Numbered from the stretch's first letter, positions 6,569-15,448 are shown. The stretch: DNA of 64,000 bases from Arthrobacter sp. 18067 (GCF_902706295.1 NZ_CACSJJ010000007.1:1-64000), one strand, 5' to 3'. The notes: generated from the sequence alone by a model not told the origin. Numbers and translations: made by a program.

Positions 6569-8000
6569 CGCTAGGAACCCGCCCCCTCGATACGCGACCA
6601 AAAGAAACCCCGCCCGTAAGACGCTCGGCGGGTCAGTCTGCAAAGTCATGGAAGCATCGGGCCGCGCCCCGATGCCCTGGCAGCGTGACGCGCTCGCGGT
6701 CGCGTGTGAGATCGACCCGGAAACGGGCGGGTTCTGGTACGACGTCGTTATCTTTGTCGTGCTGCGCCGCGCTGGAAAGACCACTATCAGCCGGGCAAAG
6801 CTCACCCATAGGGCCCTGACAACGGTCGACGGCCGGATGATCTACACCGCGCAGAACAGGCTCAAGGCGCTAAAGCGTCTGCGGGATGATTTCTATCTGC
6901 CGCTGAAACGCTCGCCCCTGGCGGAAACGCTCGAGAAACCACGCTGGCGCGGTGGCGAGGAAGCGGTCCGATGGAAGACCGGCGCCGAACTGGCGATCGA
7001 TACCGTCTCAGAAAACGCCGGCCACGGCGATATGAACCACGAGGCGCACATCGATGAAGCCTACGCGCACCCCGATAACACCCTCGAGGGCGGCCTGCAG
7101 CCGACGCTGCTCACGGTCATAGGCTCGCAGCTCTGGATCCTGTCGGCCGCCGGTAACGCGAATTCGGGTTACCTGCGGGACAAGGTCGAGGTAGGGCGGG
7201 CGATCGTCGAGTCGAAGCGCGAAACCCGGACTTGCTACATCGAGTATTCGGCGCCCGACGAAGCGGATCCGGACGATCCGGAAACCCTGCTCAACACCCA
7301 CCCGGGCATCGCACACACGATTAGCGCAGACCGCGTTATGGGTCTGCGGCAAAACTCGAGGGATCTCGCCGAGTGGGAACGTGCCTGGCTGGGCTGGTGG
7401 CCGAAACCCAAGACGCCGCCGAGGGTCATCCCGACGGCTGCCTGGGAATCGAACTACACCAGCGGCGACGATGAAACATGGCGCGGGACGCCGTTCTGGT
7501 CGATCGACACATCCCCGGACCGTGAGACGACCAGCATCGCAATGGCGGCCGAATCCACCACCGCCGGCAAAACGTGTTACCTCGAGCTGTACGACCAACT
7601 GCTCGGGACCGCCGGCGTCGTCCCTGCCCTGGTCAAACTGCGCTCACAGTTCGGCGGGAACCTGGTCGCGCTCGACGGCAACGGCGCGGCGAAGTCACTC
7701 CGGAAAGATCTCGAGGCCGAAGGGTTCGAAGTGATCACCGTCCCGGGCCCGTCCAGGATCGACGCCTGCGGCGGATTCTACGATGACGCCCTGGTCGGAG
7801 ATCTCCGATTCGAAAACGACGAGCTGCTGAATAAGTCAATGGGCAACGCAGTGAAACAGTACGTCGGCGGCCGCGCGTGGATCTTCGCACGTAACCGCAC
7901 CCTCGCGGATATATCAGGACTTTACGCCGTCGTGTTCGCCCGCTGGCTGCTCAAAGAAAAAGCAGCGGACAACTACAACGCGCTGGATTCAGTGCTCTAA
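6561..8000 (+). CDS. Terminase large subunit
   Basis: A 479-residue packaging motor. The ATPase half has Walker A LRRAGKTT at about 69-76 and a Walker-B/catalytic segment EAHIDEA at about 161-167. The nuclease half has the acidic clusters FWSIDTSPD and LVALDGNG, typical of the RNase H-like nuclease of the HK97/Terminase_1 group. It cuts and pumps DNA into the prohead with the small terminase and HNH protein. Full length for the family and no disruption, so the packaging module appears intact. Confidence 0.95.
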   Translation: MTDARNPPPRYATKRNPARKTLGGSVCKVMEASGRAPMPWQRDALAVACEIDPETGGFWYDVVIFVVLRRAGKTTISRAKLTHRALTTVDGRMIYTAQNRLKALKRLRDDFYLPLKRSPLAETLEKPRWRGGEEAVRWKTGAELAIDTVSENAGHGDMNHEAHIDEAYAHPDNTLEGGLQPTLLTVIGSQLWILSAAGNANSGYLRDKVEVGRAIVESKRETRTCYIEYSAPDEADPDDPETLLNTHPGIAHTISADRVMGLRQNSRDLAEWERAWLGWWPKPKTPPRVIPTAAWESNYTSGDDETWRGTPFWSIDTSPDRETTSIAMAAESTTAGKTCYLELYDQLLGTAGVVPALVKLRSQFGGNLVALDGNGAAKSLRKDLEAEGFEVITVPGPSRIDACGGFYDDALVGDLRFENDELLNKSMGNAVKQYVGGRAWIFARNRTLADISGLYAVVFARWLLKEKAADNYNALDSVL

Positions 8001-8010
8001 AGGAGATGAA

Positions 8011-8154
8011 ATGCCCGGCTGGCTTACGACCATGCTTGATCTGTTCGGCGCCGCCCTGATCGTGACAGGGATCGCGCTGGTCTACGTACCTGCAGCGCTC
8101 GCCGTCGCCGGCCTCGCGTGCCTGGCTGTTTCGTGGAAGGCGACGCGCGCATGA
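8011..8154 (+). CDS. Tiny membrane protein between terminase and portal
   Basis: A 47-residue ORF. ATG 8011 follows an AAGGAG ribosome site (8000-8005) and the stop overlaps the portal ATG by four bases. Two closely spaced hydrophobic stretches (LFGAALIVTGIALVYVP and ALAVAGLACLAV) suggest a membrane hairpin. The good ribosome site and coupled stop/start make it very likely real. Function unknown; small membrane proteins at this position recur in actinophages. Confidence 0.75.
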   Translation: MPGWLTTMLDLFGAALIVTGIALVYVPAALAVAGLACLAVSWKATRA

Positions 8155-9326
8155 GTGTTTTCTTTGGTGGCACCGAGCAGCGATCGGCCGGCGGCCCGCT
8201 GTCGGGAATGTCCTCGGGCGGGTTCGCGTCCGATGGGCCGCTGACGCGCGGCGGCATGAAATCGTCGCTGCGGACGGTCCCGGTCTATGCCGCGTCCTCG
8301 CTGATCGCTGACTCGCTCGCCGCGACTCCGGTATCGGCGTTCATTCGGGCGCGGTCCGGCAGTACCATATCGCCGCCGGAACAGCCCGGCCTGGTGACAA
8401 ACCCGAACCCGAACCCGCTCGGGACGCGGGTCGACTGGATCCACCAGCTAAGCACGTCGCTCGACCTGCGCGGGAACGCCTTTGGGAACATTGTCGACTG
8501 GGATCGCTACGGCGCTTCAAAGGTCGAATGGATGCATCCCGACCAGGTCTACGTCGACGAGTCCGGACCCCTGCCGGATTACTACCTGAACGGGAAAAAG
8601 CTTGACCGTTCCGGCGTCGTCCATATCGCCGGATATGTTCTGCCCGGATCCGTCGTCGGGCTGTCCCCGATCGAGTTGTTCCGCTCGCAGATCGAGATGG
8701 CGCAAAGCGCGCAGCAATTCGGAACGAATGTGTTCCGCCGGTCCGGCGTCCCCTCGGGTCACCTAAAAAATACCGCGCAAAAGCTATCGGCCCTCGAGTC
8801 CAGCGTCGTGAAATCCAGGTTCAAATCGTCAGTAGCTAATGGCGATGTCTTTGTCTCGGGCAATGACTGGGATTACGCAAAGCTCGGCCTGACCATGGCC
8901 GACGTCCAGTTCCTCGAATCGATCAAGGCAACCGCGAATCAGATCGCCGCGATCTACAAAGTCCCGCCCGAGGAAATCGGCGGCGACTCGGGCAACAGCC
9001 TGAAATACACCACCGAGGAACTGAATCAGCTCAAGTTCATTCGGCGGGCCCTGCAGCCGAAAGCAGTCCGGATCGAGGCGCACCTAAACCGGCTGTTGCT
9101 CGGCGATACCTACGTGAAATTCAATCTCAACGCGAACGCCCGCGGCGATCTCAAGGCACGTATGGACGCCTACGCGATCGGCCTCCGCAGCGGCGTTTAC
9201 ACGCTCGAGCAGGTCCGCGGGTTCGAAGATTTCGAAATGCTCACGCAGACCGAGATCGAGCAATGGCAGCAGTGGTTCGGCAACATCAAACAAATTCAGA
9301 ATGGAGATGGTTCGCGCGATGCGTGA
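8151..9326 (+). CDS. Portal protein (HK97 family)
   Basis: A 391-residue portal of the Phage_portal family. VPVYAASSLIADSLAATPV near the N-terminus, the MHPDQVYVDESG segment and the KVPPEEIGGDSGN...LKYTTEELNQLKF region in the C-terminal third are conserved family signatures. It forms the dodecameric ring at the capsid vertex through which terminase pumps DNA. ATG 8151 overlaps the upstream TGA; the in-frame start at 8118 is inside the upstream gene. The C-terminal end is polar and disordered. Confidence 0.93.
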   Translation: MSVFFGGTEQRSAGGPLSGMSSGGFASDGPLTRGGMKSSLRTVPVYAASSLIADSLAATPVSAFIRARSGSTISPPEQPGLVTNPNPNPLGTRVDWIHQLSTSLDLRGNAFGNIVDWDRYGASKVEWMHPDQVYVDESGPLPDYYLNGKKLDRSGVVHIAGYVLPGSVVGLSPIELFRSQIEMAQSAQQFGTNVFRRSGVPSGHLKNTAQKLSALESSVVKSRFKSSVANGDVFVSGNDWDYAKLGLTMADVQFLESIKATANQIAAIYKVPPEEIGGDSGNSLKYTTEELNQLKFIRRALQPKAVRIEAHLNRLLLGDTYVKFNLNANARGDLKARMDAYAIGLRSGVYTLEQVRGFEDFEMLTQTEIEQWQQWFGNIKQIQNGDGSRDA

Positions 9327-10002
9327 TCTTGAAAAGCGGCACATAAGCCAGCCCGTGGAATTCCGCGCGACCGACGGCGGCCTCGGCGTCCTGACCGGTT
9401 ACGCGGCCGTGTTCAATCGGATGTCTCAGAACCTCGGCGGGTTCGTCGAGCAGGTCGACCCCGCCGCGTTTAACAAGTCGATCGCCGACCAGGTCCGTGT
9501 CCTGGCGCGTTACAACCACGACGATAACCACCTGCTCGGGACCACCGACGCCGCGACGCTGCGCCTTGAAATCGACGGGACCGGCCTCCGGTACGAGGTC
9601 GACCTGCCGGACACCAGCAGCGGCCGCGACGTCGCCGCGCTCGCTAAGCGCGGCGACCTTGTCAAATCGTCCTTTGCGTTCCGGACCGTGTCTGACGACT
9701 GGGGCCTGACGCCCGAGGGATTCCCGCTGCGGACCCTGCTCGCCGTCCAGCTGGTCGACGTCGCTCCGGTGAACAACCCGGCCTATCTGGACACCACAAC
9801 CGGGATGCGTTCCCTCGCTGAACGGCTACACATGGATGTCGCGCAGGTCCGCGACGCCGAACCTGAGGAACTGCGGAAGCTGATCCTCGGGCCCAACGAT
9901 TCCCGCACCCCTGAGGCGCGGGCCGAGGAACAGGACGAGCAGCGCGCAACGCACCCGAATCTGTCCCTCCACCGGCGCCGGCTGGATCTCCACCGCGCCT
10001 AA
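9319..10002 (+). CDS. Prohead maturation protease (HK97 gp4-like, S78)
   Basis: A 227-residue serine protease. From ATG 9319 the catalytic His lies in RYNHDDNHLLG (H67) and the catalytic Ser in LVKSSFAF (S117), matching the S78 assemblin fold. It cleaves the delta domain of the capsid protein inside the prohead. It overlaps the portal gene; in-frame ATGs at 9301 and 9307 are alternatives, but 9319 has the GGAG at 9303-9306. The C-terminal 50 residues are charged and probably self-cleaved. Confidence 0.92.
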   Translation: MRDLEKRHISQPVEFRATDGGLGVLTGYAAVFNRMSQNLGGFVEQVDPAAFNKSIADQVRVLARYNHDDNHLLGTTDAATLRLEIDGTGLRYEVDLPDTSSGRDVAALAKRGDLVKSSFAFRTVSDDWGLTPEGFPLRTLLAVQLVDVAPVNNPAYLDTTTGMRSLAERLHMDVAQVRDAEPEELRKLILGPNDSRTPEARAEEQDEQRATHPNLSLHRRRLDLHRA

Positions 10003-10059
10003 GCAACGCCCGGGCGGGCAGCGCGCAACGCACCCGCTAAACCTCACACAAAACATTTC

Positions 10060-10085
10060 AGCCCCGCGGCACATGCCGAGGGGCT
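10060..10085 (+). terminator. Hairpin upstream of capsid gene
   Basis: AGCCCC (10060-10065) pairs with GGGGCT (10080-10085) around an inner stem CGGCA/TGCCG, followed by TTGTCATT. It sits in the only sizeable gap between protease and capsid genes and may tune mRNA stability or partially terminate, as is common before major capsid genes. Confidence 0.5.
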
Positions 10086-10113
10086 TTGTCATTCCCGGAA
10101 AGGGGAAACACTC

Positions 10114-11340
10114 ATGAGTGCAACGCTCGCAAAGAAGCTGCTCGAAAAGCGCGCCAACATCCACAAGCAGGGCACGGCAATTCTTGACGCCGCCGAGAAG
10201 GAAGGCCGCGCCCTCACGACCGAGGAAGAAAACTCGTTCAACGCAATCACTGCAGAGATGGATTCCCTTCGCTCGCAGTCCGATCGCCTGGTCGCATTCG
10301 AGCAGGAACAGCGCGATATCGAGGCCGCCCTCGGCAACGTCCCCGGCCGCGGCGAACAGCGCACGTCCGCGGACTCTGCCGAGGTCCTGCTGCGCAAGGT
10401 ACTCAACGGCCGTAGCGGTTCCTGGGACTACGCCCCCACCCACGAGGAACGGCAGGAAGTCCGCGCCCTGGTCAAGGGCACCGCGTCCGCCGGCGGCGTC
10501 ACCGTCCCGACTACGTTCTATGGGCAGCTCATGGAACACGCGATCGATACCTCGGCGATCCTCTCCGCCGGCGCGACGATCCTCTACACCACCAGCGGAG
10601 AAGAGATCAGCGTTCCCGTGACAGTGTCCGCCCCCACCGGCGCGCAGGTCGGCGAAGGTCAGACGATCCCGACGTCTGAGCCGGTCCTCGGCAAGCGCTC
10701 TCTGTTCGCCTACAAGTACGGCGACCTGCTGCAGATCAGTAAGGAACTCGCCGACGACTCCGCGTTCGACCTCGAGGGATTCATCGCCCGTCAGGCCGGC
10801 CGCGCGATCGGTAACGCGTTCGGCGCGAAGCTGGTCGCCGGTACGGGCACCAACGAACCGACCGGCCTGATCACGTCGACCACCCTCGGCAAGACCGGCG
10901 CCGCTGCAATCGGCGGCGCTCCGACTTGGGATGACCTGATCGATCTGTTCTACTCCGTGATCGGTCCGTACCGGAACAGCCCGGCCGCTGGCTGGCTGAT
11001 CAAGGACGGCACCGCCGCGGCGCTGCGCAAGATCAAGGACCTGGAAGGCCGCTACATCTGGCAGCCGTCCGTCATCGCCGGGCAGCCGGACCTGATCGAA
11101 GGCAAGCCGGTTTTCACCGATCCGAACATGCCGTCGATCGGCGCCGGTAACAAGTCGATCGCGTTCGGCGACATGTCCGCCTACTTCGCCCGCATCGTCA
11201 ACGGCGTTCGTTTCGAGCGCTCCGACGACTTCGCATTCGACAAGGACCTGATCACGTACCGCGCGATCATCCGAGGCGACGGCCTGCTGGTCGACCAGAC
11301 CGGCGCAGTCAAGCACTTCGCCGGTGGCGCAGCGGCCTAA
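10114..11340 (+). CDS. Major capsid protein (HK97 fold) with delta domain
   Basis: A 408-residue HK97-fold capsid protein. The first ~110 residues are a charged coiled-coil delta/scaffold domain. The mature body starts around VKGTASAGGVTVPTTF (about residue 120), the usual place for protease cleavage, and contains the family segments GEGQTIPTSEPVLGKRSLFAYKYG and FGDMSAYFARIVNGVRF. No separate scaffold gene is present, in line with the built-in delta domain. Ribosome site GGAAAGGGGAAAC precedes ATG 10114. Flanked by strong hairpins on both sides. Confidence 0.96.
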   Translation: MSATLAKKLLEKRANIHKQGTAILDAAEKEGRALTTEEENSFNAITAEMDSLRSQSDRLVAFEQEQRDIEAALGNVPGRGEQRTSADSAEVLLRKVLNGRSGSWDYAPTHEERQEVRALVKGTASAGGVTVPTTFYGQLMEHAIDTSAILSAGATILYTTSGEEISVPVTVSAPTGAQVGEGQTIPTSEPVLGKRSLFAYKYGDLLQISKELADDSAFDLEGFIARQAGRAIGNAFGAKLVAGTGTNEPTGLITSTTLGKTGAAAIGGAPTWDDLIDLFYSVIGPYRNSPAAGWLIKDGTAAALRKIKDLEGRYIWQPSVIAGQPDLIEGKPVFTDPNMPSIGAGNKSIAFGDMSAYFARIVNGVRFERSDDFAFDKDLITYRAIIRGDGLLVDQTGAVKHFAGGAAA

Positions 11341-11357
11341 GCAGCCGCCACCTAACC

Positions 11358-11392
11358 GCGGCGGGCGGGCCCCCACGGCGCCCGCCCGCCGC
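11358..11392 (+). terminator. Strong GC hairpin after capsid gene
   Basis: A perfect 13-bp stem (11358-11370 with 11380-11392) around a 9-nt loop, directly after the capsid stop. There is no T-tract, so it may act as an mRNA 3' stabiliser or attenuator that gives capsid mRNA its high level relative to downstream genes. Confidence 0.6.
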
Positions 11393-11437
11393 GTCCCACC
11401 CCACCTGCAGGAAACCCTTTCAAAAGGAGCTAAGAGC

Positions 11438-11842
11438 ATGGCTGAAAAAAACAAGACTGTCCGCATGGTTGCCAAGATCTCGGGATCCCGAGACGGCAAG
11501 GATTGGCCGAACCCCGGCGAAAAGATCACCCTGCCCGAGGCCGAGGCCGATCAACTGCTGGTAAACGGCATGGCTGTTCTGCCTGACACTCCGGAAACCG
11601 CGACCCTGTCCGGCGCCACCGAGACGGCCACCACCCGCGGCAATCAGTCGCTGAGGCAGTCCGCAGCGCAGGCAAAGGCCGACGCCGACGCGCAGGCTGC
11701 AGCAAAGGCGCAGGCTGACGCCGACGCCGCGGCCGCTGCGCAGAAGGTCCTCGACGACCAGGCCGAGAAGTCCGCGGCCGACGCCGAGGCCGAGCAGAAG
11801 GCAGCCGCCGAAGCTGAGAAGAAAGCCGCGGCCAAGAAGTAA
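11438..11842 (+). CDS. Ala/Asp-rich coiled-coil structural protein
   Basis: A 134-residue protein. The first ~70 residues are a small globular domain (KISGSRDGKDWPNPGEKITLPEAEADQLLVNGMAV), resembling short head-associated proteins of actinophages. The rest is a low-complexity Ala/Asp/Lys/Glu coiled coil (repeated ADADAQAAAKAQADADA-like units). AAGGAG ribosome site 8 bases before ATG 11438. Located right after the capsid gene, so probably a head accessory or decoration-type protein; not certain. Confidence 0.65.
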   Translation: MAEKNKTVRMVAKISGSRDGKDWPNPGEKITLPEAEADQLLVNGMAVLPDTPETATLSGATETATTRGNQSLRQSAAQAKADADAQAAAKAQADADAAAAAQKVLDDQAEKSAADAEAEQKAAAEAEKKAAAKK

Positions 11843-12639
11843 TGGCATCGGTCGACCTGGGCGCGCAGGCGTCCGTCAAGTGGGCCACCGCCCCCGAGGC
11901 GGGTCCCTACGCGCTCGCGGTCACACGGCCTGATGGTTTGCTGCTGGATCCGGCGCCGGTCCCTACAGGGGCCGGCGCCACCACGGCGGCGGCGTTCGTC
12001 CCGACAATGGCCGGCCGCTATCTGCTGTCCTGGTCCGTCGCCGGCGAAGCTGCTTATACCGATGTCCTCGACGTATGGCCGGCGGATCCGGGGTTCCTGA
12101 TCCCGCTCGAGGAAGTCGCGACCGGGCTGCAACTGCCCGGCAACGTCGACCCCGCGAAGCTGCAGGATCTACGCCTCTACCTCGCAGCAGCGACGCCGGT
12201 CATCGAGGACATCACGGGCCCGATGCTCGCCGCAACGAAAACACATACAGCCTGGGCGGGCGACTCCGCTGTGATGCTCCCGCATCTACCGAATCAGATC
12301 CTCAGCGTCACAGTCGACGGCGTCCCGGTCCCGAGCTATGTCCCCGATCTGGCATCGGGCATCGTCTACGCCGGCAACGGATCCGCGCTGCAGCCGTTCG
12401 GATCCGGCGAGCTGGTCATCACGTACCGGATAGGCGCCCCGATCATCCCGCCAAACATCCGACTCGCTGCCCGCGAGCTGGTCCGCTTTTGGTGGCAGGG
12501 CGGAATGCAAGGATCCGGCGGCGGCAACGTCCGCAGCGGCCGCCCCGAGGCTGACACGTTCACACCCTCGGGGTTCGCCGTCCCGCGCCGCGTGATGGAA
12601 CTCTGCGCCCCGAACCAACAGTTAGGCGGGTTCGCCTGA
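11842..12639 (+). CDS. Head-tail connector with N-terminal Ig-like extension
   Basis: A 265-residue protein. Residues ~1-80 form a beta-rich module (VKWATAPEAGPYALAVTRPDG...AGRYLLSWSV) like bacterial Ig-type domains. The rest looks like a gp6-type head-completion adaptor (LRLYLAAATPVIEDITGPM..., ARELVRFWWQGG). Adaptors of this type bridge portal and tail. ATG 11842 overlaps the upstream TAA. The N-terminal extension is unusual and may be displayed on the capsid collar. Its stop overlaps the next ATG. Confidence 0.7.
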   Translation: MASVDLGAQASVKWATAPEAGPYALAVTRPDGLLLDPAPVPTGAGATTAAAFVPTMAGRYLLSWSVAGEAAYTDVLDVWPADPGFLIPLEEVATGLQLPGNVDPAKLQDLRLYLAAATPVIEDITGPMLAATKTHTAWAGDSAVMLPHLPNQILSVTVDGVPVPSYVPDLASGIVYAGNGSALQPFGSGELVITYRIGAPIIPPNIRLAARELVRFWWQGGMQGSGGGNVRSGRPEADTFTPSGFAVPRRVMELCAPNQQLGGFA

Positions 12640-13121
12640 TGTCCCTCGACCTGACACAAGCAACGGCCGCGCTCGAATTCAAAAAGGCATTTTGTTCTGC
12701 GATCAAGGCGCTGTTTGCCGACGACCAGGAAACCAGACACGTCTATGTCGTGTACGGGCAGCCGGCGAACTACGAACCCGAGGACATCGTTTCTTTTGGC
12801 CGGATCACCACCGGGCAGGAAACGGCGACCCTCAGCACGAACCGCAGCCGTGAGGAAACCCTGACTCTCGAGGTCACGATTTCCTGCTTTATGGGCGGCA
12901 ACGAAGATGCCGAGATCGCCACCGCCGAACGGGCTTACGACCTGCTGCGCCGAATCGAGCACTTCGCCCGGATGGACGACACCACGATCGGCGGCACCGT
13001 CCGAACGTGCTTGCTCACCTCCCACGAGTCCGAAGGCGCAACGCCCGAGGAACTACTCGACCAGGGCCGCGTAACGGAAGTGATCGCGACCTTCACCGCA
13101 AAAACCCGGATCCAGGGCTAG
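12639..13121 (+). CDS. Probable tail terminator / tail completion protein
   Basis: A 160-residue protein between the connector and tail tube genes, the usual slot for a tail-terminator (gpU-like) protein. Supporting features are an N-terminal amphipathic helix and the beta hairpin TLSTNRSREETLTLEVTISCFMGG, also seen in such proteins. No catalytic motif. Assignment rests on gene order and general composition. Confidence 0.6.
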   Translation: MSLDLTQATAALEFKKAFCSAIKALFADDQETRHVYVVYGQPANYEPEDIVSFGRITTGQETATLSTNRSREETLTLEVTISCFMGGNEDAEIATAERAYDLLRRIEHFARMDDTTIGGTVRTCLLTSHESEGATPEELLDQGRVTEVIATFTAKTRIQG

Positions 13122-13134
13122 GAGAAACCACCTG

Positions 13135-13410
13135 ATGAAACTCAAAAACATATCGCCGCTGGGCGCGCTTGACGTCCCGCTGCTGAGGACCGTCGTCGAA
13201 GCCGAGGAAGTCATCACCGTGACTGACGACCAGGCTCGCGTCCTGCTGCTGCAGCCGGACAATTTCGAACCCGCGGACCGACCGGCGAAATCCATTGCTG
13301 CCGATCTGCGGGCCGAGCAGGACGCCGACGGGCCCGAGGCGCCCGACGGCGAAGAACAGGACGCAGGGGCCGAAGCTGGCGCCGGTGACACGGAAGGGGC
13401 CAGCAAGTGA
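13135..13410 (+). CDS. Small acidic phage protein
   Basis: A 91-residue protein with a compact N-terminal part (KNISPLGALDVPLLRTVVEAEEVITVTDDQARVLLLQPDNFEP) and a disordered Asp/Glu/Ala/Gly tail. AGGAGA ribosome site before ATG 13135; the stop overlaps the tail-tube GTG. The fold resembles small head-tail joining proteins of actinophages, but this is not certain. Confidence 0.65.
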   Translation: MKLKNISPLGALDVPLLRTVVEAEEVITVTDDQARVLLLQPDNFEPADRPAKSIAADLRAEQDADGPEAPDGEEQDAGAEAGAGDTEGASK

Positions 13411-14435
13411 CTACACAAGCCGACTGCTCGATCGGACTCAAGAAGGAAACGACCTACGGGACCGCCGTCGTCGTCGACCGATTCCCCGAATTCGTAGAGG
13501 AATCTCTCGCCTGGAACCCGACCTTTGTCCAGGGATCCGGGATGCGCGCCGGCTCCCGCCTCGGCCGATCAAAGCGCCGTGTCCTGACCAAGCAGGGCGC
13601 CGGCGGCGACATCGATATCGAGATGGTAAGTAAGGGCCTCGGCCCGTTCCTCGAAGCGCTGTTCGGATCCGGTGTCTCGACTGCAGTCCCGGCGCAGACC
13701 GGCGCATTCCAGCAGCTATTCGCCCCGACCACCACGGACCCCCTGCCGTCCTACACGATCCAGAAGGGCATCCCGACTCTCGGCGGCGGCGCCGTCACGG
13801 CGATGACATTCCTCGGCGCGGTCTGCGCGTCCGGCGAATTCTCCGCATCGAACGCCGAAATCGTGAAGTTCAAAACGACCTGGGACGCGAAGGAAGTCAA
13901 GACCGATGTCGCCTACGCGGCACCGTCCTACGTCGTCGGCGAGGAACTGTTTCACTTCGCACAGGGCGCGATCACGATCGGCGGATCCCAGACCCCGCCG
14001 ACGGCGACCGCGCTCGCCACCGGTGGAACGGTCGCCGCGACGATCGAGGAATTCAGCGTCTCATTCGACAACAAGATCGACGACTCCGGGTTCAACCTCG
14101 GCGGCGGCGGCAAGCGCTCCCGCCGGCCAGTCGCCGGCATCGCCGAAGCAAAGGGCAAGGTCACCGCTGAATACTCCGATACCGTCCTGCGCGACGCGTA
14201 CCTGAATCAGACCCCGCTCGCGCTGACGCTGACCTTCACCGCGGCGACCACGATCGGGACCAGCGCAAAGCCGACCCTGCAGATCCACCTGCCCGACATC
14301 CGCCTCGAGGGCGAACTGCCGAAGTCCGCAGCCGGCGGACCCGTCAAGCAGTCGATCGACTTCACAGTGTTGGACGGCCTCACCGCCGGCGCCCCGTTCT
14401 ACGTCGCGCTGGTCACCACCGACGCAACGCTGTAA
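13407..14435 (+). CDS. Major tail (tube) protein
   Basis: A 342-residue protein from GTG 13407 (overlapping the previous TGA). IGLKKETTYGTAVVVDRFPEFVEESL at the N-terminus is the common opening of actinophage tail-tube proteins. The body alternates beta strands with Gly-rich loops, and the Lys/Arg-rich loop GGGGKRSRRPVAG is typical. It polymerises into the non-contractile tube around the tape measure. Length fits; position upstream of the chaperones and tape measure agrees. Confidence 0.85.
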   Translation: MTTQADCSIGLKKETTYGTAVVVDRFPEFVEESLAWNPTFVQGSGMRAGSRLGRSKRRVLTKQGAGGDIDIEMVSKGLGPFLEALFGSGVSTAVPAQTGAFQQLFAPTTTDPLPSYTIQKGIPTLGGGAVTAMTFLGAVCASGEFSASNAEIVKFKTTWDAKEVKTDVAYAAPSYVVGEELFHFAQGAITIGGSQTPPTATALATGGTVAATIEEFSVSFDNKIDDSGFNLGGGGKRSRRPVAGIAEAKGKVTAEYSDTVLRDAYLNQTPLALTLTFTAATTIGTSAKPTLQIHLPDIRLEGELPKSAAGGPVKQSIDFTVLDGLTAGAPFYVALVTTDATL

Positions 14436-14441
14436 CAGGCA

Positions 14442-15035
14442 ATGGCACGCGCTCCACACCAGCGCGGCGGCGGGCCCGATCTCCCCGAGATCACAATCAC
14501 TTCCCCGAACATTCGGGAAGCGCTCGCGAAAGCGAAGGCGATCGGGCCCGCAGTACAGCGCAACCTGCGCAAGAGCCTGCGCGGCGTCGGCGACGACATC
14601 ATCGCCGACCAGAGAGCAATCCTCGACGGGGCAAAGCCTGGCAAAGCCATAAAGGCCGGGATGCGCGTAAAGCGGATCAAAGGCAAAGGCAAAGGCAAGG
14701 CGTACCTACGCGCCGTCAACGTCTACAAAGCCGAGGACGCCAACCGGAACCGCAGTACCGGGATGCGTAAGCGCATCAAAGCCTCGCTGAAAACCCGCGT
14801 CGTCGCCGGCGCCACACGATCCGGGATCAGCATCCGCGCCGACAAATCAACCGGCGGCGTGATGGTCAAGGGCTGGAACAAAAAAGTCATCCGGCACCCC
14901 GTGTTCGGCAACAAAGAAACCTACGTCTCGCAGTTCGGCCAGCCCTACTGGTGGGAACCGATCAAGGCCGGACAAACCCAAGCAAAAGACAAAGCGCTCG
15001 CCGCGATCAGCGACGCCCTGAACGGAAAAGGCTAA
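14442..15035 (+). CDS. HK97 gp10-like tail/neck component
   Basis: A 197-residue very basic protein. Its C-terminal VIRHPVFGNKETYVSQFGQPYWWEPI motif matches the HK97 gp10 tail-component family, which usually precedes the tail-tube gene; here it follows it. The Lys-rich middle (KGKGKGKAYLRAV) suggests contact with DNA or a negatively charged tail surface. ATG 14442 is six bases after the tail-tube stop. Confidence 0.7.
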   Translation: MARAPHQRGGGPDLPEITITSPNIREALAKAKAIGPAVQRNLRKSLRGVGDDIIADQRAILDGAKPGKAIKAGMRVKRIKGKGKGKAYLRAVNVYKAEDANRNRSTGMRKRIKASLKTRVVAGATRSGISIRADKSTGGVMVKGWNKKVIRHPVFGNKETYVSQFGQPYWWEPIKAGQTQAKDKALAAISDALNGKG

Positions 15036-15037
15036 AA

Positions 15038-15448
15038 GTGAAACTCATTGTTGGGGATAAGAAATACCCGCTGCAGGAAGCTATCCAGGGCGCGACCCTG
15101 AATAACCTCTACGCGCTCAAGATGCAGACCAAAGGACCCGGGACCCCCGGGATCGGGATCAAGTCCCTGCGCGACGCATTCCAGCGGATGCAGGACTCGG
15201 CCCCCAAAGATGGGACGCCGGCGGATCCCCTCGATTTCCTCGAGGACGCCGAGAACCTGCTCGCCCTGCAAGCGATGGTTTGGCTCTGCAAGCGTCACGC
15301 CGGCGAAGCCGTCACCGTGGCCGACGCGAACGATTTCCCGCTCTCAAAGATCGGGTTCGAATCCGAGGAAACGGACGAAGCCGAGGACCCTACGCAAGCC
15401 CGGACGGATACCGATCCGGGCGGCGACGTCGAAGCGCCGGCCAGCTAG
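15038..15448 (+). CDS. Tail assembly chaperone (G)
   Basis: A 136-residue acidic protein from GTG 15038. It precedes the tape measure and overlaps an ORF in the -1 frame, the standard layout of G/GT tail-assembly chaperones. A canonical slippery heptamer TTTCCCG at 15334-15340 is in the right phase (T_TTC_CCG). The acidic C-terminus of the unshifted product (EETDEAEDPTQARTDTDPGGD) is also typical. It would bind the tape measure protein during tube polymerisation. Confidence 0.8.
   Translation: MKLIVGDKKYPLQEAIQGATLNNLYALKMQTKGPGTPGIGIKSLRDAFQRMQDSAPKDGTPADPLDFLEDAENLLALQAMVWLCKRHAGEAVTVADANDFPLSKIGFESEETDEAEDPTQARTDTDPGGDVEAPAS

Noticed and set aside
9826..11529. 567-residue frame antisense to the capsid gene
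   Set aside because: No ribosome site or domain; overlaps the capsid gene and the protease end fully.
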